Origin: JAYZVT01 sp050248375
GTDB taxonomy: Bacteria; Pseudomonadota; Alphaproteobacteria; Rhizobiales; Methyloligellaceae
DNA: 9,294 nt
Assembly: GCA_050248375.1 (NCBI GenBank)
Contig: JBFWSL010000160.1
Location: forward strand, 1-9,294
Reading direction: 5' to 3'
Positions 1 to 6,598 of this stretch are shown in pieces. The stretch's first letter is position 1. Every line of letters starts with the position of its first letter. The notes under the pieces are model-generated. The model did not search any database. It saw only the letters and a program-made list of their open reading frames with translations, and was not told the DNA's origin. The translations under genes and the position numbers were made by a program.

Positions 1-1631
1 TTCGCCTGGTCCTTGTCCGGCTTCACCCCGAGTACGCCCAACTTTGTCAAATGCTCGGGATCGAAGCTCTTGCCAAGCTCTGTCATCGCGGCCCGGCTTC
101 CCCGCCTGGCCGCGTGTTCGTAAATCAACCGTGCTCCGGCGACGTCGCCGGCCTTCATCATCTCGGTGCCACGCGCCAGCATGCGCTCCTCGATGTCCTT
201 CGGCAGCGCCGCCAGATTCGGCGCCGCGGGAGCCGTCGCCTGCTTCGGCTGCGCCTGCGCGGGCGGCTGCGGCATGACGGCGGAGGGCTCCGGCGCGGGC
301 TCGGGCCGCGCGGCCGGAGTGGCGGCAGCGAGAGCCGCCGGCATGGGTGAAGCGCCGCCGGGGGCCGGTTCGCGCTGCGCCTTGAGGGGGGGCGCAGCGA
401 CGAGGGGAGCGGTTCCGGCCTGCCCGGCGGCATGGGTCACGCCATCCGGCAAACGGGGGGCGCGAGCCGGATCTATGACCACGTCTATTAAACGGGCTTC
501 CGGAACCTTTCCGTCGCTCTTCACGAAAGTCACTTCGATGTCCACCTGCTGGGCGCCGAAGCCCTTGGGCACGGTGAGAGAGAGGTCGGGGGCGTCGGCG
601 AAATCGACGATCCAGACCCCGCCGCCGATATTGCGTCCCGCGGACAATTGGCCGTCTTCGGGAACGCCCTGAATCATAAGGGATATCTCGGTTCCCTGTT
701 CGGCCGGCGGGAGGTCGATCCGCAGCGGGATCGGCATCCCCGGAGCGCCGGTCGCGGACTCCGCCTGGACGGCGGGCGCCGGGGGCTTCCCGGCGGCCGT
801 CGCGGGGGGAGCGGAAAGTGCGGCCTCGCGCCGCACCTCGCCGGTGGCGGCGGTCCGGTCCTCGGTCAGCCAGGGATTGGCGTGGAATACCCAGGCGACG
901 GCGCCAACCGTGGCCACGCAGGCAGCAATGGCGGCGATGCCGATGCCCCTGGCGCTGCTCTTCGGCGCCTTCATGTAGGCAGGCGGCAGCGGGGGCATTT
1001 CCCGGTCGATGCCGGCGTAGCTGTCCTCGTCATGGTGGCGATGATAATGAGCCGCGGTCATCGCCTGCGGGGCGGTCTCCCGCGGTTCCTCGACGGGTTG
1101 GACGGTTCCGTCCTCCAGCGCTTCGGGCTGCATTGTCCCGGTGCGCGACGCCTCCAGCGCATTGGCCTCGTCGAGGACCTGGTGCGCGGTGTCGATGGTG
1201 GTGCTGAGCTGCTGCAGGATGGCGATCAATTCGGGATCCGACAGTCCGGGGGCGACCGATGCGACCGGCGTGTCGCCGGCAGGCTGCGCGGCTTCCCCGT
1301 CCGGTTCGTCCGCGCCGCTCTCCGCCATCGCCGCCATTTCGTCGCCGGGAGCCGCGTCGGGCTGCCCGCCGGCATAGGCGGCTTCGTCGTCGTTGGCGGC
1401 CGTGTTGGCCATGCTGGCGTCTCCCAGCGGGCCGACGAGGATGACGTTGTCGGAGTCCGGGTCCGCCGCGCGGAAGGTGATGCTGTCCCCGCCAAAGTCC
1501 TCTTCCCCGGCAGGGGTTTCCGCCGGCACCTTGAGCGCGAGACGCTTGCGGCCGGACTTGCGCTTCTCGACAATGGACTTGGCGCCGGCACGCCGGCCGT
1601 TGGTGATGGCAGGTTCGGATTGTTGGGCCAT
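1..1631 (-). CDS. Single-pass membrane protein with Ig-like and Sel1-like regions (3' end off window)
   Basis: The reading frame stays open from the ATG at 1631 to the left edge, giving 543 codons with no stop, so the C-terminus lies outside. GGGGAG at 1639-1644, 7 bases upstream, supports the start. Residues 1-228 are acidic and Ala-rich with a basic patch near 13-36 and a His cluster at 195-200. Residues 229-249 form one clear hydrophobic segment, suggesting cytoplasmic N-terminus and periplasmic C-terminus. Residues 299-375 resemble Ig/cadherin-like repeats of large exported proteins (pattern IQGVPEDGQLSAG, then GGGVWIVDF, then LSLTVPKGF). Residues 389-470 are Pro/Ala-rich. Residues 484-543 (MLARGTEMMKAGDVAGARL, then AARRGSRAAMTELG) look like the helical start of a Sel1/TPR-like module. 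Such a protein could be a membrane-anchored scaffold, but no enzymatic motif is visible and its function is unknown. The domain calls are from pattern recognition only. Confidence 0.85.
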   Translation of the reverse strand, partial: MAQQSEPAITNGRRAGAKSIVEKRKSGRKRLALKVPAETPAGEEDFGGDSITFRAADPDSDNVILVGPLGDASMANTAANDDEAAYAGGQPDAAPGDEMAAMAESGADEPDGEAAQPAGDTPVASVAPGLSDPELIAILQQLSTTIDTAHQVLDEANALEASRTGTMQPEALEDGTVQPVEEPRETAPQAMTAAHYHRHHDEDSYAGIDREMPPLPPAYMKAPKSSARGIGIAAIAACVATVGAVAWVFHANPWLTEDRTAATGEVRREAALSAPPATAAGKPPAPAVQAESATGAPGMPIPLRIDLPPAEQGTEISLMIQGVPEDGQLSAGRNIGGGVWIVDFADAPDLSLTVPKGFGAQQVDIEVTFVKSDGKVPEARLIDVVIDPARAPRLPDGVTHAAGQAGTAPLVAAPPLKAQREPAPGGASPMPAALAAATPAARPEPAPEPSAVMPQPPAQAQPKQATAPAAPNLAALPKDIEERMLARGTEMMKAGDVAGARLIYEHAARRGSRAAMTELGKSFDPEHLTKLGVLGVKPDKDQA

Positions 1632-1638
1632 GGTCTTG

Positions 1639-1644
1639 CTCCCC
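1639..1644 (-). promoter_or_regulatory. Shine-Dalgarno site of the left-edge membrane protein
   Basis: The minus strand reads GGGGAG here, 7 bases before the ATG at 1631. It is the best-placed purine-rich site and fixes the start of the partial gene. Confidence 0.6.
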
Positions 1645-1706
1645 GACTCTCTACTGCATGGAGTATGGCCGCGATCCTGCCGCCGGCCGCGCCGGCGCGG
1701 TCCCGG

Positions 1707-1997
1707 TCACCGCAGGCTCGCGCGCCAGCGGGCAAACTCCTGTTGGTGAATAATCCTGACCGCGTTGCTGTCCAGGAACAGAACGCCTGCCAGACTGCGC
1801 TGGGCTTGCGCACCAGCGACGGGCGCGATGCCCGTTTGACCGATCTTGTTGAATATGGCGACGGAAACGCCGCCGGCGGACACCGCAGCCATGGGGGCGA
1901 ACCGGTCCCGCCGCGGATACTCGACTCTTACACCACGCTTACGCGAGGAACGCCAAGCGTTGGAGACTCTCTCCAGCGCACGAAGCAAAGGCGACAT
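1707..1997 (-). CDS. Hypothetical 96-residue protein
   Basis: This is a complete small ORF on the same strand as the membrane protein gene at 1-1631, ending 75 bases before its start. GGAGG at 2003-2007 sits 5 bases before the ATG, a strong ribosome binding site and the main argument that it is real. The protein has a basic N-terminal third (residues 1-33, rich in Arg and Ser), a central Ala/Gly/Val stretch around 35-50 and a more helical C-terminus (IIHQQEFARWRASLR). It has no signal peptide, no membrane segment and no family I recognise. Third-position GC looks lower than in the neighbouring genes, so it could be young, atypical or a chance ORF. It may share a transcript with the downstream gene. 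Confidence 0.45.
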   Translation of the reverse strand: MSPLLRALERVSNAWRSSRKRGVRVEYPRRDRFAPMAAVSAGGVSVAIFNKIGQTGIAPVAGAQAQRSLAGVLFLDSNAVRIIHQQEFARWRASLR

Positions 1998-2041
1998 TGC
2001 TCCCTCCAGGACGCATTACTTGCCTTTGCCCCCCGATAACA

Positions 2042-2063
2042 GCCGGCCGTTACGCTGGCCGGT
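2042..2063. repeat. GC-rich hairpin in the divergent region
   Basis: GCCGGCC at 2042-2048 pairs with GGCCGGT at 2057-2063, six Watson-Crick pairs plus one G-T pair around an 8-base spacer. On the plus strand it is followed by a modest T-rich stretch (TCTTATTC), but no plus-strand gene ends before it, so a terminator role is doubtful. It would fall in the leader or promoter of the minus-strand genes. Confidence 0.35.
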
Positions 2064-2126
2064 CTTATTCGTCTTGCCCGTGGTCAGAAGATACCCGTCG
2101 ATTCCGCCGACAATTGGGCGTGGCGC

Positions 2127-2150
2127 GCTGAAATATGACGGAAGTTCAGC
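2127..2150. promoter_or_regulatory. Candidate operator-like dyad
   Basis: GCTGAA (2127-2132) is mirrored by TTCAGC (2145-2150) across 12 bases, and the self-complementary CAATTG occurs at 2111-2116 and again at 2150-2155. The position, between divergent genes, suits a regulator site, but six-base arms are weak evidence. Confidence 0.2.
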
Positions 2151-2321
2151 AATTGTGTGCTGCCGCCTCATACGGCTCGTGAAGACAGGCTGGCTATCTC
2201 ACGGATTCCTCTCGACTGTCTCCGTGTTGTGCAGCCTGAAAAAAAGTCAGTCCACGGGACAATGTGGAGGGGAGTTCCACTTCCGTGCCTGCATGGTTCA
2301 CAATGCGTCCACGATCGCGAT

Positions 2322-2327
2322 GGAGAG
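2322..2327 (+). promoter_or_regulatory. Shine-Dalgarno site choosing the glyoxalase start
   Basis: GGAGAG lies 11 bases before the ATG at 2339. The same frame is open further upstream from 2264, but those 25 extra residues are Arg/Ser-rich and match nothing in the family, so this site supports the shorter start. Confidence 0.4.
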
Positions 2328-2338
2328 CGCCCCGAATT

Positions 2339-2755
2339 ATGGCAGTTCACTTTACCCACTGCGCCTTGCATGTCCGCGACGTCGATGCGTCCATCGCCTT
2401 CTACGACACGTATTGCGGTCTGAAGGTGGTCCACGAGCATGGCGAGGGCGCCGGCCGCACGGTCTGGCTCGGCGAAGAGGGACGCGAGGCCGATTTCGTC
2501 ATGGTGCTGGTGCCGGGGGGCTCCAGTCAGCACCGCGCCGACGGCGACATGACCCATTACGGTTTCGCGCTGGACTCCCGCGCGGCCGTGGACCGCATCG
2601 CCAGGCGAGGACGCGAGGCGGGGTGCTTGTTCTGGGAGCCGCAGGCGTTTCCCGATCCGGTCGGCTACCTCTGCGCGCTGGAAGACCCGGACGGCTACGT
2701 GGTCGAATTCAGCCATGGACAGCCGCTCGGGCCGGGCGCGGGCGGGTTGCCATAG
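2339..2755 (+). CDS. VOC superfamily (glyoxalase I-like) protein
   Basis: The 138-residue protein has the two beta-alpha-beta-beta-beta modules of the vicinal oxygen chelate fold. The first module opens with HCALHVRDVDASIAFY (7-22) and CGLKVV; the second begins with HYGFALD (73-79) and closes with EDPDGYVVEF (115-124). Aligned by eye with E. coli GloA, three of four metal ligands are kept as H7, H73 and E123, but the second ligand (Glu in VIEL of GloA) falls at V56 in VMVLV. A two-His-one-Glu set is known in VOC proteins such as extradiol dioxygenases, so this is probably not a classical glyoxalase I and its substrate is open. Length is near that of single-domain glyoxalases (about 130-140 residues). 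The start at 2339 puts the first strand at the usual place. No neighbour indicates a methylglyoxal or aromatic pathway. Confidence 0.88.
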   Translation: MAVHFTHCALHVRDVDASIAFYDTYCGLKVVHEHGEGAGRTVWLGEEGREADFVMVLVPGGSSQHRADGDMTHYGFALDSRAAVDRIARRGREAGCLFWEPQAFPDPVGYLCALEDPDGYVVEFSHGQPLGPGAGGLP

Positions 2756-2862
2756 AGTCGCCCCACGTCTTCATTATTTCGGCCAATTCACATCCGGGCG
2801 CCATTCAGGCATATCGGACCCCTACGACGCCTGATCCATGCGAGGTCGCGCTAGCGGATCAT

Positions 2863-2888
2863 CCGGCCAAGTTGAATCGCTTGGCCGG
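2863..2888. terminator. Perfect 9-bp hairpin downstream of the glyoxalase gene
   Basis: CCGGCCAAG (2863-2871) and CTTGGCCGG (2880-2888) pair perfectly around an 8-base loop, 107 bases after the glyoxalase stop. No T-run follows, so it is not a classical intrinsic terminator. It could stabilise the transcript end or be part of a composite repeat with the palindrome that starts 27 bases later. Confidence 0.35.
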
Positions 2889-2915
2889 TAAGATGATGCG
2901 CCAGATCAATAGCTT

Positions 2916-2964
2916 GAGCATGATCTTATCGGAAAAGTGGTATCCACTTTTCCGGATCATGCTC
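2916..2964. repeat. Alphaproteobacterial intergenic palindrome
   Basis: This is a near-perfect 49-base palindrome. Outer arms GAGCATGATC (2916-2925) and GATCATGCTC (2955-2964) pair over 10 bp. Inner arms GGAAAAGTGG (2931-2940) and CCACTTTTCC (2944-2953) pair over another 10 bp around a 3-base TAT loop. An asymmetric internal loop (TTATC against one G) lies between them. From memory, elements with the same ends and a GGAAAA/TTTTCC core are scattered between genes in Rhizobiales and related alphaproteobacteria. It ends 38 bases before the hydrolase start and could act as a transcript-end or mRNA-stability hairpin. It may belong to a dispersed REP-like family. Confidence 0.75.
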
Positions 2965-3002
2965 TAGGTTCGCCCGAGGGATCGGCGCAGAAGTCAAAGA
3001 AG

Positions 3003-3938
3003 ATGAGCGAAAGCGCGACATTGGCCAGACGGGTTCGGCTCAAGCCAGCCAACAGCGAGGAGCGGGCGGTCCGGCTGCCCGACGGACGGCGCATCAGCTA
3101 TGCGGAATACGGCGACCCGGACGGCTTTCCCGTGCTGGCGCTGCATGGGACGCCCGGCAGCCGGTTCAAGTTCCGGCCCGCCGATGGCCTGGCGATGGAG
3201 CGCGGCGTGCGGCTGATCGCGCCCGACCGGGCGGGCTATGGCGGGTCGACGCCCAAGACCGGCCGCGACCTGGCCGAAGTGGCCAGCGATGTGACCGAAC
3301 TGGCCAACGCGCTGGGACTGGAACGGTTCGCGGTGGTCGGCATCTCCGGCGGCGGGCCCCATGCGGCGGCCTGCGCCTGGCTCATGGGGGAGCGGGTGGC
3401 CGCGCTCGGACTTGTCGGCCCGGTGGGGCTGGTGACGGATCCGGACATCGCGCGGAGCCTGACGCCGAAGTTCCGGCGCATCTTCCTCGGTCTCGGCCGG
3501 CATCCGCTGCTGGCGCGGGCGGCCTTCTCGGTGATCGGCTTCGTGGCGCGGCGCTGGCCCGGCCTGGTGCCGCGCGGTCTGGTGGCGCGGGCGGCTTCGG
3601 CGGACCGCGCCATTCTGCTGCGGCCCGAAGTGGGCGCCAACCTGGCGGAGAGCTTCGCGGAAGGACTCGAGCATGGCGTCAGCGGCGCGACGGAGGACGC
3701 GCGCCTGTTCTGCGCGCCCTGGGGTTTCGATCCGGGCGGTATCGGCGTGCCGACGGCGCTGTGGCAGGGCATGGACGATGGCAACGTACCGGCGGAAGCG
3801 GCCGTGCGCCTGGCGGAGCGGATACCGGGATGCCGCCTCTACCGGCTGCACGGAGAGGGCCACTACTGGGTGCTCGACCATTTCGGCGAGGTGCTCGACG
3901 CCTTGCTGCGCATGGTGAAGGAAGAGCAGGTGTCGTAA
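3003..3938 (+). CDS. Alpha/beta-fold hydrolase
   Basis: The 311-residue protein has a full alpha/beta-hydrolase core. An oxyanion motif HGTPG lies at 48-52, followed by LIAPDRAGYGGS (71-82). The nucleophile elbow is GISGG at 113-117 with S115. The acid is probably D259 in GMDDGNVP, and the base is H287 in GEGHYW. Residues 145-235, with many Arg and hydrophobic positions, fit a helical cap. This HGTPG/GISGGGPHA group is close to proline-iminopeptidase-like and haloalkane/epoxide-hydrolase-like enzymes; the substrate cannot be told from sequence. There is no signal peptide, so it is likely cytoplasmic. The frame extends upstream to a GTG at 2937, but that codon lies inside the palindrome and the extra residues resemble nothing in the family, so the ATG at 3003 is chosen although its ribosome binding site (AAAGAAG, immediately upstream) is weak. 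Confidence 0.9.
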   Translation: MSESATLARRVRLKPANSEERAVRLPDGRRISYAEYGDPDGFPVLALHGTPGSRFKFRPADGLAMERGVRLIAPDRAGYGGSTPKTGRDLAEVASDVTELANALGLERFAVVGISGGGPHAAACAWLMGERVAALGLVGPVGLVTDPDIARSLTPKFRRIFLGLGRHPLLARAAFSVIGFVARRWPGLVPRGLVARAASADRAILLRPEVGANLAESFAEGLEHGVSGATEDARLFCAPWGFDPGGIGVPTALWQGMDDGNVPAEAAVRLAERIPGCRLYRLHGEGHYWVLDHFGEVLDALLRMVKEEQVS

Positions 3939-3977
3939 CATGAGGCCCGCGCCGGGTGCCCGGCGTTCCGCATGCCC

Positions 3978-3983
3978 AGGAGA
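3978..3983 (+). promoter_or_regulatory. Shine-Dalgarno site of the PepSY-like gene
   Basis: AGGAGA lies just upstream of the ATG at 3991 (8 bases after GGAG). It selects that ATG, which begins a signal peptide, over the in-frame ATG at 3940, which would bury the signal behind 17 extra residues. Confidence 0.6.
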
Positions 3984-3990
3984 TTTCCCC

Positions 3991-4347
3991 ATGAAAGCAA
4001 TGTTCAGTTCGGCGAGCCTCGCGCTCGCAATCGCCTCCGCCTCGCTGCTGCCCGTCGGCGCGGAGGCTGTCCGCGCCGACGGGCATGGCAGGCACAGGGT
4101 CTACGAGTATCCGCCACGCGCCTATTCCTATGCGCCGCCTCGCCACCATGCGGGCCAGTATGGCTATGGACCGGTCTCGCGCGCCGACATCCCCGCGCTT
4201 CTGGCCGGGCATGGCTTCACGCGCATCCACGACATCGACAAGGACGACGGTGTCTACGAGGTCGAGGCACGCCACGTGAGCGGACGCAAGGCGGAGATCG
4301 AGATCGACATCGCCACCGGACGCATCATCGAGATCGACTGGGACTGA
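3991..4347 (+). CDS. Small exported PepSY-like protein
   Basis: The 118-residue protein starts with a typical signal peptide: K2, a hydrophobic core over about 5-20 and a likely signal peptidase I site after A26 or A29 (GAEA-VRA-D). The mature N-terminus (about 31-60) is rich in His, Tyr and Pro (for example YEYPPRAYSYAPPRHH). Residues 63-118 read SRADIPALLAGHGFTRIHD, then GVYEVEARH, then AEIEIDIATGRIIEID, the alpha-beta-beta pattern of PepSY-type domains, in which the last strand pair carries a D..TG.I.. motif. PepSY domains are often periplasmic and have been proposed to inhibit peptidases or bind metals or envelope partners; the role here is not known. It begins 52 bases after the hydrolase stop and ends 170 bases before the EF-G-like gene. 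Confidence 0.85.
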   Translation: MKAMFSSASLALAIASASLLPVGAEAVRADGHGRHRVYEYPPRAYSYAPPRHHAGQYGYGPVSRADIPALLAGHGFTRIHDIDKDDGVYEVEARHVSGRKAEIEIDIATGRIIEIDWD

Positions 4348-4502
4348 TTTCGCGCATGGCGCGCGCGCCTTTCAAATTCTCCGCACGATTCCGCGACTCT
4401 GGCGGGCGGGGCTTGCCAGCCGACGCTCCGCTTGACACGATACCCGTTCCGGCAACCGCCGGGTCTTCTCCGCGCGGGGTGCCGCACCGCGAAAACAACA
4501 TC

Positions 4503-4510
4503 AGGGAGAA
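4503..4510 (+). promoter_or_regulatory. Shine-Dalgarno site of the EF-G-like gene
   Basis: AGGGAGAA is centred about 11 bases before the ATG at 4518. The same frame is open upstream as far as 3972, through the PepSY-like gene, but that upstream part is out-of-frame shadow sequence; this site marks the real start. Confidence 0.55.
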
Positions 4511-4517
4511 GACTTCA

Positions 4518-6566
4518 ATGGGCCAGGAAAAGGGCCAAGGAGGCCAAAGTCCCCGCTGCATTGCACTGGTTGGTCCCTATCTGAGCGGCAAGACGACATT
4601 GCTGGAGGCCATTCTGGCCCGCACCGGCAGTATCGGCCGCCAGGGGACCATAGCGGAACACAACACCGTCGGTGACGCTTCGCCGGAAGCGCGCGACCAC
4701 ATGATGAGCGTCGAGGCCAACGTGGCCCAGACGGAATTTCTCGGCGACACATATACATTTATCGATTGTCCGGGCTCGATCGAGTTCCAGCACGAGTCCG
4801 TGCTGGCCCTGGCGGGCTGCGATGCGGCCATCGTCGTCTGCGAGCCGGACGACAAGAAAGTTCCCGCGCTGCAGCTCATATTGCGCAAGCTCGAGGACCG
4901 CGGGATTCCCCATTTCCTGTTCGTGAACAAGATCGACAAGCATGACGTTCCCCTTCAGGACGTACTGACCATGCTGCAGCCCGCCAGCGGCAAGCCGCTG
5001 GTGCTGAGACAGATTCCCATCTGGGAGAACGAGATCGTCACCGGCTTCGTGGACCTGGCGCTGGAGCGCGCCTTCGTCTACCGCGAGCATCAGCCGAGCG
5101 AGGTCATCGACCTGCCATCCGATATGGCCGCCATCGAGAAGGACGCGCGTTTCTCCATGCTGGAGCGGCTCGCGGATTTCGACGACGAATTGATGGAGCA
5201 ACTGCTGGAGGACGTGGAGCCGCCCCGGGACAGGGTTTTCGACGACCTGTCCAAGGAACTGCGCGAGGGCGAGATCTGCCCGGTCCTGCTGGGTTCCGCG
5301 GAGAAGGGCTACGGAATCCTGCGGCTGATGAAGGCGCTGCGGCACGAGGCGCCGACAGTGGAGGATACCGCCACGCGGCTGGGGGTCGCCGATGCGCCGA
5401 GCGCGGCCTACGTGATGAAGTCGCTGCATACGGCGCACGCCGGCAAGCTCTCGGTGGCCCGCGTCCTGAGGGGCACGTTCAGCGACGGCGATACCGTCCA
5501 TGCCGGCGAGGCCGAAGGCCGCATCTCGGGCATTTTCGCCCTGCGCGGGCAGGAGCCGACCAAGCGCGGCGCGGCCGGCCCGGGCGAGACGGTCGGTTTC
5601 GGCCGGCTCGACGCCATCCAGACCGGACAGGTGCTGACTCTGGAAAAGGGCGCGGCGCTGCGGGTGGATGTCCCGCCGGCGCTCGCGCCGGTCTACGGAG
5701 TCGCCATCTCGGCGCGCGAGCGCAAGGACGAGGTGAAGATGACGGCGGCCATCGCCAAGATCATCGAGGAGGATCCTTCCATCTCGCTGGCGCACGACCA
5801 GGAAATGGCGGAGATGGTGCTTTGGGGCCAGGGCGAGATGCACCTGCGCGTGGCGCTCAAGCGGCTGACGCGCAAATACGGAGTGGACGTGGAAACGCGG
5901 CAGCGGACCATTCCCTACAAGGAAACCATCCGCCGCTCCGTGGAAGTGCGCGGGCGGCACAAGAAGCAATCCGGCGGCCACGGCCAGTTCGGCGACGTGG
6001 TGGTGAGGATACGCCCGCGCGGACGCGGAGAGGGATTCAACTTCATCAACAGCATCACCGGCGGCGTGGTGCCGAAGCAGTACATTCCCTCGGTCGAGTC
6101 GGGGGCGAAGGACTATCTCGCCTCGGGGCCGCTCGGCTTCCCGGTCGTCGACGTCGAGGTGGAACTCGTCGACGGGTCTTCGCACTCGGTCGACTCCTCG
6201 GACATGGCCTTCCGCACCGCGGGGCGCATCGCCATGTCGGAGGGCATGCCGCAATGCGGCCCCGTACTGCTGGAGCCGGTGATGGCGGTCGAGATCACGG
6301 TGCCGTCAGAGGCAACCGCGCGGATCAACCAGATCGTCTCCGGCCATCGCGGGCAGATCCTCGGCTTCGACGGCAGGGCCGGCTGGCCGGGATGGGACGT
6401 GGTGCAGGCCCACATGCCGGAAGCGGAGATCCAGAACCTGATCGTGGATCTGCGCTCGGCGACGGCGGGCGTGGGAACCTATACGGCGCGGTTCGATCAC
6501 CTGGCCGAGCTGACCGGGAAGGCCGCGGACCACGTTCTGGCGGGACATGCGCCCAAGGCGGCGTGA
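4518..6566 (+). CDS. EF-G-like translational GTPase (paralogue with altered switch motifs)
   Basis: The 682-residue protein has the full EF-G domain series. The G domain has P-loop GPYLSGKT (19-26), NKID (137-140) and GSA (259-261). Domain II follows at about 296-380, domain III at about 395-465, domain IV at about 470-580 (KKQSGGHGQFGDV, tip SHSVDSSDMAF with H556 kept) and domain V at about 583-662 (GHRGQILGF, DLRSATAG). Canonical EF-G is about 690-700 residues. Two G motifs differ. The G3 motif DTPGH is DCPGS (83-87), so the histidine that activates water is a serine, and the RGIT of switch I is HMMS (61-64). This matches a family commonly annotated 'elongation factor G' in alphaproteobacteria that is distinct from the fusA housekeeping copy. 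A ribosome-binding role is likely from domains III-V; whether it hydrolyses GTP or drives translocation is open. No str-operon genes (rpsL, rpsG, tuf) are adjacent. Confidence 0.9.
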   Translation: MGQEKGQGGQSPRCIALVGPYLSGKTTLLEAILARTGSIGRQGTIAEHNTVGDASPEARDHMMSVEANVAQTEFLGDTYTFIDCPGSIEFQHESVLALAGCDAAIVVCEPDDKKVPALQLILRKLEDRGIPHFLFVNKIDKHDVPLQDVLTMLQPASGKPLVLRQIPIWENEIVTGFVDLALERAFVYREHQPSEVIDLPSDMAAIEKDARFSMLERLADFDDELMEQLLEDVEPPRDRVFDDLSKELREGEICPVLLGSAEKGYGILRLMKALRHEAPTVEDTATRLGVADAPSAAYVMKSLHTAHAGKLSVARVLRGTFSDGDTVHAGEAEGRISGIFALRGQEPTKRGAAGPGETVGFGRLDAIQTGQVLTLEKGAALRVDVPPALAPVYGVAISARERKDEVKMTAAIAKIIEEDPSISLAHDQEMAEMVLWGQGEMHLRVALKRLTRKYGVDVETRQRTIPYKETIRRSVEVRGRHKKQSGGHGQFGDVVVRIRPRGRGEGFNFINSITGGVVPKQYIPSVESGAKDYLASGPLGFPVVDVEVELVDGSSHSVDSSDMAFRTAGRIAMSEGMPQCGPVLLEPVMAVEITVPSEATARINQIVSGHRGQILGFDGRAGWPGWDVVQAHMPEAEIQNLIVDLRSATAGVGTYTARFDHLAELTGKAADHVLAGHAPKAA

Positions 6567-6598
6567 GCGGAACGGTTGGGACCGGTCTCGGGCGTCGT

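Larger units (their letters stand above)
1998..2338. other. Divergent intergenic region, no gene seen
   Basis: These 341 bases separate the minus-strand pair from the plus-strand glyoxalase gene and should hold promoters for both directions. The stretch is visibly less GC-rich than the genes around it and includes a run of seven A at 2239-2245. I see no open frame with a credible start and codon use, and no -35/-10 pair good enough to call. It holds a 7-pair hairpin at 2042-2063 and a short dyad at 2127-2150, listed separately. Confidence 0.6.

Noticed and set aside
648..2039. Long plus-strand open frame of 463 codons
   Set aside because: It is antisense to the membrane protein gene and the small upstream gene. 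Its product is Arg/Gly-rich with no domain, as expected from GC-rich antisense frames.
2994..3992. Minus-strand open frame of 332 codons opposite the hydrolase
   Set aside because: Shadow of the hydrolase, whose triad and oxyanion motif are complete on the plus strand.
4431..4436. CTTGAC, an ideal alphaproteobacterial -35 box upstream of the EF-G-like gene
   Set aside because: No -10-like hexamer lies 16-18 bases downstream; the sequence there is ACCGCC. A lone hexamer is not enough to call a promoter.
4479..4491. 13-base match GTGCCGCACCGCG also present at 6622-6634, flanking the EF-G-like gene
   Set aside because: A 13-base GC-rich match is expected by chance in a GC-rich window of this size, and the bases around it do not match, so it is not evidence of insertion.
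4515..6254. Minus-strand open frame of 579 codons opposite the EF-G-like gene
   Set aside because: Shadow of a clearly real gene. The product is rich in His, Arg and Leu with no recognisable fold.
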